Shown here: positions 16,639-20,805 of the stretch, piece by piece
How the letters are laid out: every line of letters begins with the position of its first letter
Position numbering within the stretch: position 1 is the stretch's first letter
Assembly (NCBI GenBank): GCA_003568945.1
Contig: BDIP01000086.1
Coordinates: forward strand, 11,509-32,313
Direction: 5' to 3'
DNA from: Kipferlia bialata
Taxonomy: Eukaryota > Fornicata
DNA: 20,805 bases
Made by a program: the position numbers and the translations under genes
The notes under the pieces: model-generated
Database searches by the model: none
What the model was told of the DNA's origin: nothing
The model's input: only the letters and a program-made list of their open reading frames with translations

Positions 16639-19600
16639 ATGCAGCGCCCAAAATTCGAATTCGATCTTCAGGGTGTTACTGCGGGAGCCAATGCGTCTAG
16701 ACTCAGTGGGATGTTTCCCGTGGAGGACACTGACATCGTAGAGTCCTCGATGTCCGAGGAGGCAGACGAGACAGAGCTGTTGCCCATGGACCATTTAGGC
16801 GACATCAGGTATACACTATGTATGATGCATAATAGTTCCTCTCTGATGCTGACATATCGACTATTCGGTGTGGTACTTCGTATATGAGTAGATTTGATAC
16901 AGTCTACGAGGGTGGGAGGCCTTGGACCGAATGATCCCTAGCACTATTCTCTATGTATGTTCCCGCCCATACTACTGATTGCTGCATTGCCGTCTATTCC
17001 TCTCTAAACCGCCCCCCCCCCTATCATCCAACTGACCACCAGTGAGAGCGAGATCAGTGACACCACCATGGCCACAGGAGTGTCCCTATCGGTGCAGCAG
17101 TCCCATCTCTCCTCTGTGGCAGAGGCCCAGCAGCCAGAGCCAGAGCCAGAGGCAGAGGCTGAGGCAGAGACCGCCCCCGTGCAGCTGAAGAGGCAGCCCC
17201 CTGCCCGGTATAGGGCGGCCCTTGTGTCCGACTCCACGCTCTCAGCTGATGCCTCTGACGTCTCCTCCCTAGTGGAGGGGTCGGCACGCACGCGTCGCAA
17301 GGAGCGCAGCAGAAGGCGCCAGTTCCTAGCTGCGGGGGAGGATAGTGATAAGGAGGAGGAGGAGAGAGAGCGGGAGAGAGAAAGAGAGAGAGAGAGGAAG
17401 CGGGAACAGGAGCGCTCTGAGAGAGAGCGGCAGAGAGAGAAGGCCCGAAAGCAGCAGCGCGAGGAGGATCGCAGACGGAGGGAGGAGAGAGAGAGGGAGC
17501 GGAAGGAGAGGCGTGAGCAGATGCGTCTGGAGAGTCTGCGTCTGAAGAATCTGCGCAAGGACCGTTCCCATCCGCGTCTGGACACAGACAAGGGGGAGGA
17601 GACCCCTGGAAAGGCGAGGCTGGATAGGACGACTGCCTCACCGACCAGACCTGGTGTCACCCCAGCCGGTATGGGAATGGGAAGGGGGGTGAGCGGCAGG
17701 GTTATGCGGAGTGGCGGGCCAGCCTCAGTGTCGATGTTGCCTGTGGTCGGCGCCCCCCCCATGTCCAGTGTCCTAGACCCAGGCCTCTCCCTCGGGCCCA
17801 CCTCCCCCTCCCCCCAGGCCCAGACGGCAGAGACAGAGGGGCGGCCCAGCACTGCCGACACCACCCAGCCTGAGAGTGAGAGTGAGAGCGAGAGCAGCGC
17901 CAGCGGTGACTCCCGCACTGTTGCCCCAGACACAGCAACCAGTCTATCCACCCAGAAGAGGACAGGGGAGGGGGAGGGTGAGGGGGAGGGGGAGGCCGGG
18001 ATGGAGATGTCCGAGTTCGACTTTGGATCACAGGGAGAGGCAGAGGGAGACAAGGAGAGGAGCAGTCCTGAGGGTTCAGAAGGAGAAAGGGAGAGAGAGC
18101 GGGCGCGCGAGAGAAAGGAGGCTGAGGACCTGGAGGAGAAGGAGCGTCGGGAGCAAGAGAGTGAGAGGGAGAAGGAGAGGGAGAGGGAGAGGGAGAGACG
18201 CCTCCGCAGGCGCCAGGCCTCTGTGACCCCGTCTGTGCCTGCGGCCCCAGGGGGTGTGGAGGGTGCAGCATCCAGCGGCCCTGGTACCTATGAGGACATG
18301 GATATGGGTGGAGACATGGATATGGATATGGGGATGGATATGGATATGGGGATGGATGAGTTGGGTGCTCAGAGCGACGGAGACCTGGGTGCCGACAACA
18401 TATCTGGCGGCATAGGGGAGGAGCCCTCCTCCCCTGAGCTCAGGGTAGATATGGGGCATGGGAAGAAGGGGAAGAAGAAGGGCCGGAAGGGCCGGAAGCC
18501 CCCTGTCTCCTTTGAGTCTCCCTCTCCCTCCCCCTCGCCCTCCTCCTCCTCCTTCCTGCCGTCCCCTGAGGCCCCAGGCACTGCCTCCCCCACCATGTCT
18601 CCCTCGGACCTGGGGTCCATCGTCTCCGAGGCACAGCCCGTCACAAGGCTGGGCGCCACCCCATATGCCACGTCCCCGAGGGGGTCTGACTCTGAGACCG
18701 AGTCTGACTCCGATGGGCACTCAGACTACTCTGCACACTCCGAGGAGTCAGACAGTGACCTCAGCAGTGGCAGCGAGGTGAGTGATAGTGAGATCGAGAG
18801 CCCTGCCCAGCGTAGCCGCCGCCTGCAGCCCTATGCGATTGGGTCAGTGGTGACACCCGTGGCACGGTCCTATGAGGCCGTGGCCGCAGGGAGGCTGGAC
18901 ATGTCGCCTGGCAAGACCCCTGCCATCGGGGTGCGGTCCATGGGGATGGAGATGAGGGGGAGGGACGAGCCCCCCAGGCGGTACCCCAAGAGACAGCGCA
19001 TCAGACCCCTCAAGTCATGGGAGGGGGAGCACATTGAGTATGAGTACGTAGATGGGAAGCGCACTGGTAGAAAGACTGTGTACATTCAGCCTGGGGGAGA
19101 CAAGGAGCCCCCAGCCTCCAAGAGACGTCAGGTGACCTATGAGACTTAAGATACTTCTATCTGGAAGTCACTATATACATTGACACTTCTACCAACTTGT
19201 ACCCTCCCTCCCCTCGCCTCACCTTAGGCTACCAAGGCTGCCAAGGGGGGTCCTGCACCCAAGTCCCTGTCTACTTGGGTGGAGAGATATGGCACAGGCG
19301 ATGGCGACTCCGTGAAGGTGTGAAGGGTATTCAATATGGGGGCTACGATTGTTTCTCTTGGAGTGCAAGGATCTGCTTTTGTCAGTATTCCCATGTCAGT
19401 GTTGGTGTCAATGTACCCCCCCCCCCCTTCCCACCTCAGCCAGTAGAGGACAGTCAGGGTCGCGTCATTGTTATCCCCCCGGCCGCCCTCGAAATGAGAC
19501 CCCTACAAAGTGAGTGGTTGTAAAAGTGGTGCCTTGCTTTGCTGCATAATAGTTTTCATATCCATACCCTGGTATCCATACCCTGATATTGAATTTATTC

Positions 19601-20515
19601 TCTTCTTTTGCATTTGCACAACCAATTGTGCACCTCCCTCCCTCCTCTCCTCACTGTCAGGCCAGCACATAGAGGATCTGAACCCAGACAACCAGTATCC
19701 CCGCCAGGTACACACTCTATATGCAAGCTATAACATGCCCGATAGTTTTTCCCGCCTGCTGCGTTCTGGGAGGGAGGAGTGTGTGGTGGCACAGAGAGTT
19801 GACGTGTTGACTTGACTCTTCTATTAGATATTCCAACATTAGTCCCACGTGCATTATACTGTACCTATCCCCTACCCTATACCGTCTCTATTGAGTGTTG
19901 GTACTCACCTCAGATCCTGGCAGGGGGTGTGCGTACCAGGCGAGCTGCCAATGGCGATGAGGCAGTGCTAGGTGGGACTCGGAGGGTCGCCTCCACATAT
20001 CGATATGTGCAGGGACTTAGGCATCGGTGTGACACGTATATCTGTTAAGAAACACCAATTGCTTTGTTGATACCCCCCCCCCCCACCACCAGAGACTGTG
20101 ACAGAGTGTGTGTGTCTGTCTCTGTGTATTTGGTCTCTCTTATACCAGGTGTTCTCATCATCCAGCCCGAGATGCGGCGTGTGCCCCCTGGGCCAACAGA
20201 TGTGGAGGAGGTGGGTGCAGTGGGTGGATACATGCCATGCTTATACCCCCTGATGTGTCTCCCACCTCCCTCCCTGACCGCCAGACATACCATGTCCTCG
20301 AGGGCACTGTACAGTTTGTCGTGGATGGGGTGACCCACAGGGCTGGTATGGGGACCCATGTGATACTCCCGAGGGGCTCCACATACCACATCTCCAACCT
20401 CAACAAGCGCCAGGTGGCCACGCTAGAGTTCAACATAGAGCCTATGCCGCGGCCTGCCCAGGGTGAACCTGAGTCCGAGTCAGAGGACGAGTCAGAGAGC
20501 AGTGGGGGCGTGTGA
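16639..20515 (+). CDS. CENPC: CENP-C / Mif2 inner kinetochore protein
   Basis: CENP-C binds the CENP-A nucleosome and links centromeric chromatin to the outer kinetochore. Exons: 16639-16808, 17043-19131, 19228-19317, 19440-19509, 19661-19707, 19914-19971, 20149-20210, 20285-20515; all phases agree, 938 residues. The CENP-C motif is at residues about 702-722 (18976-19040): RRYPKRQRIRPLKSWEGEHI, with the basic patch and the Trp that contact the nucleosome. The C-terminal cupin dimerisation domain, residues about 835-925, has VLIIQPEMRRVPPGPTDVEE, YHVLEGTVQFVVDGVTHRAG, HVILPRGSTYHISNLNKRQV. The N-terminus MQRPKFEFDLQGV may be the outer-kinetochore contact, by position only. Between lie a long Glu/Arg helix (residues about 159-230), a Met-Asp repeat (about 474-497) and Ser/Asp stretches. 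A short acidic tail precedes TGA. Confidence 0.88.
18295..18360 (+). repeat. Met-Asp/Gly coding repeat in CENP-C
   Basis: Hexamer-based repeat of gatatg and gggatg units coding alternating Met, Asp and Gly (DMDMGGDMDMDMGMDMDMGM). It lies in the disordered middle of CENP-C and is probably variable in length. Confidence 0.85.
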
Positions 20516-20805
20516 GGCGGTGGTCTGACATGGTCTGGTCTGTGCGTATGGGTGCTCTCATCATATGCATTGGCGTTCAGGGTGTGGTTTGTTGTCTTTC
20601 ATTATCTATCCAGTTGTATTTATACACACCCTGCGTCAATAGATGAGTTCTATTCACTGCACACTGTGTCTATGTGTATGTGTCACTGTGTGTCCTGGTG
20701 CATGTGCAGGGCAGGATGGGCCTGGATGGCTTGGATGCTGGGTCTGGACGCAGGGTCCAGACTGAGGTGGGGGGGGGGGGGGGGGGGACAAAGATATCCC
20801 AACAC
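20516..20805. other. 3' flank of CENP-C, ends in poly-G
   Basis: After the CENP-C stop there is no recognisable gene. A G run of 19 at 20769-20787 precedes the window end. Another gene could begin to the right. Confidence 0.5.

Noticed and set aside
17004-18053. 349-codon open frame antisense to CENP-C exon 2
   Set aside because: It is the Ser/Leu/Pro-rich mirror of GA-rich Glu/Arg codons on the other strand, has no domain, and the sense strand has a consistent eight-exon CENP-C model.

Overview
The window is nuclear DNA from an intron-dense, compact, probably protist genome. About eleven genes lie on both strands, most cut by short GT-AG introns of roughly 50-240 bases whose 3' ends read C/T-rich then cag or tag. 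Coding DNA is GC-rich with many acidic, Glu/Arg and Ser low-complexity tails, while introns carry TA-rich microsatellites. TGA is used as an ordinary stop (OTU, eIF2B-epsilon, UTP6 and CENP-C genes), so the code is standard. Small genes, very many short introns and this gene set fit a free-living metamonad such as the fornicate Kipferlia bialata; that is inference from style, not a match I could run.

Layout. 92-3088 (+): a USP36/42-type deubiquitinase. 3185-3640 (-): the C-terminal part of a p24/TMED cargo receptor, cut at a G/T/C homopolymer block (about 3651-3723). 3847-5910 (+): an unrecognised, largely disordered protein. 6050-8382 (-): a cluster of selenoprotein genes. Two are clear SelM/Sep15-like paralogs, each with a signal peptide, an in-frame TGA in a Gly-Gly-Sec-Arg context and a type II SECIS hairpin just after the stop; between them lies a shorter third member or remnant with its own SECIS-like hairpin. 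8823-9259 (+): the first three exons of a bacterial-type aminopeptidase N, cut by a long poly-C block (about 9304-9385). 9596-10447 (+): an OTU cysteine protease lacking its 5' end. 10574-14097 (-): a complete twelve-exon eIF2B-epsilon. 14276-15667 (+): UTP6, divergent from eIF2B-epsilon. 16028-16225 (-): a small unrecognised protein whose 5' exons are unresolved. 16639-20515 (+): a complete eight-exon CENP-C with CENP-C motif and C-terminal cupin. The window ends in another poly-G run.

Functionally the neighbours are housekeeping genes of separate pathways (ubiquitin, secretion, ER redox, translation initiation, ribosome biogenesis, kinetochore), with no operon logic. The most notable parts are the selenoprotein cluster with three related SECIS hairpins, repeated copying of exon edges into the adjacent intron (three cases), and homopolymer blocks that coincide with truncated genes and probably mark assembly joins.
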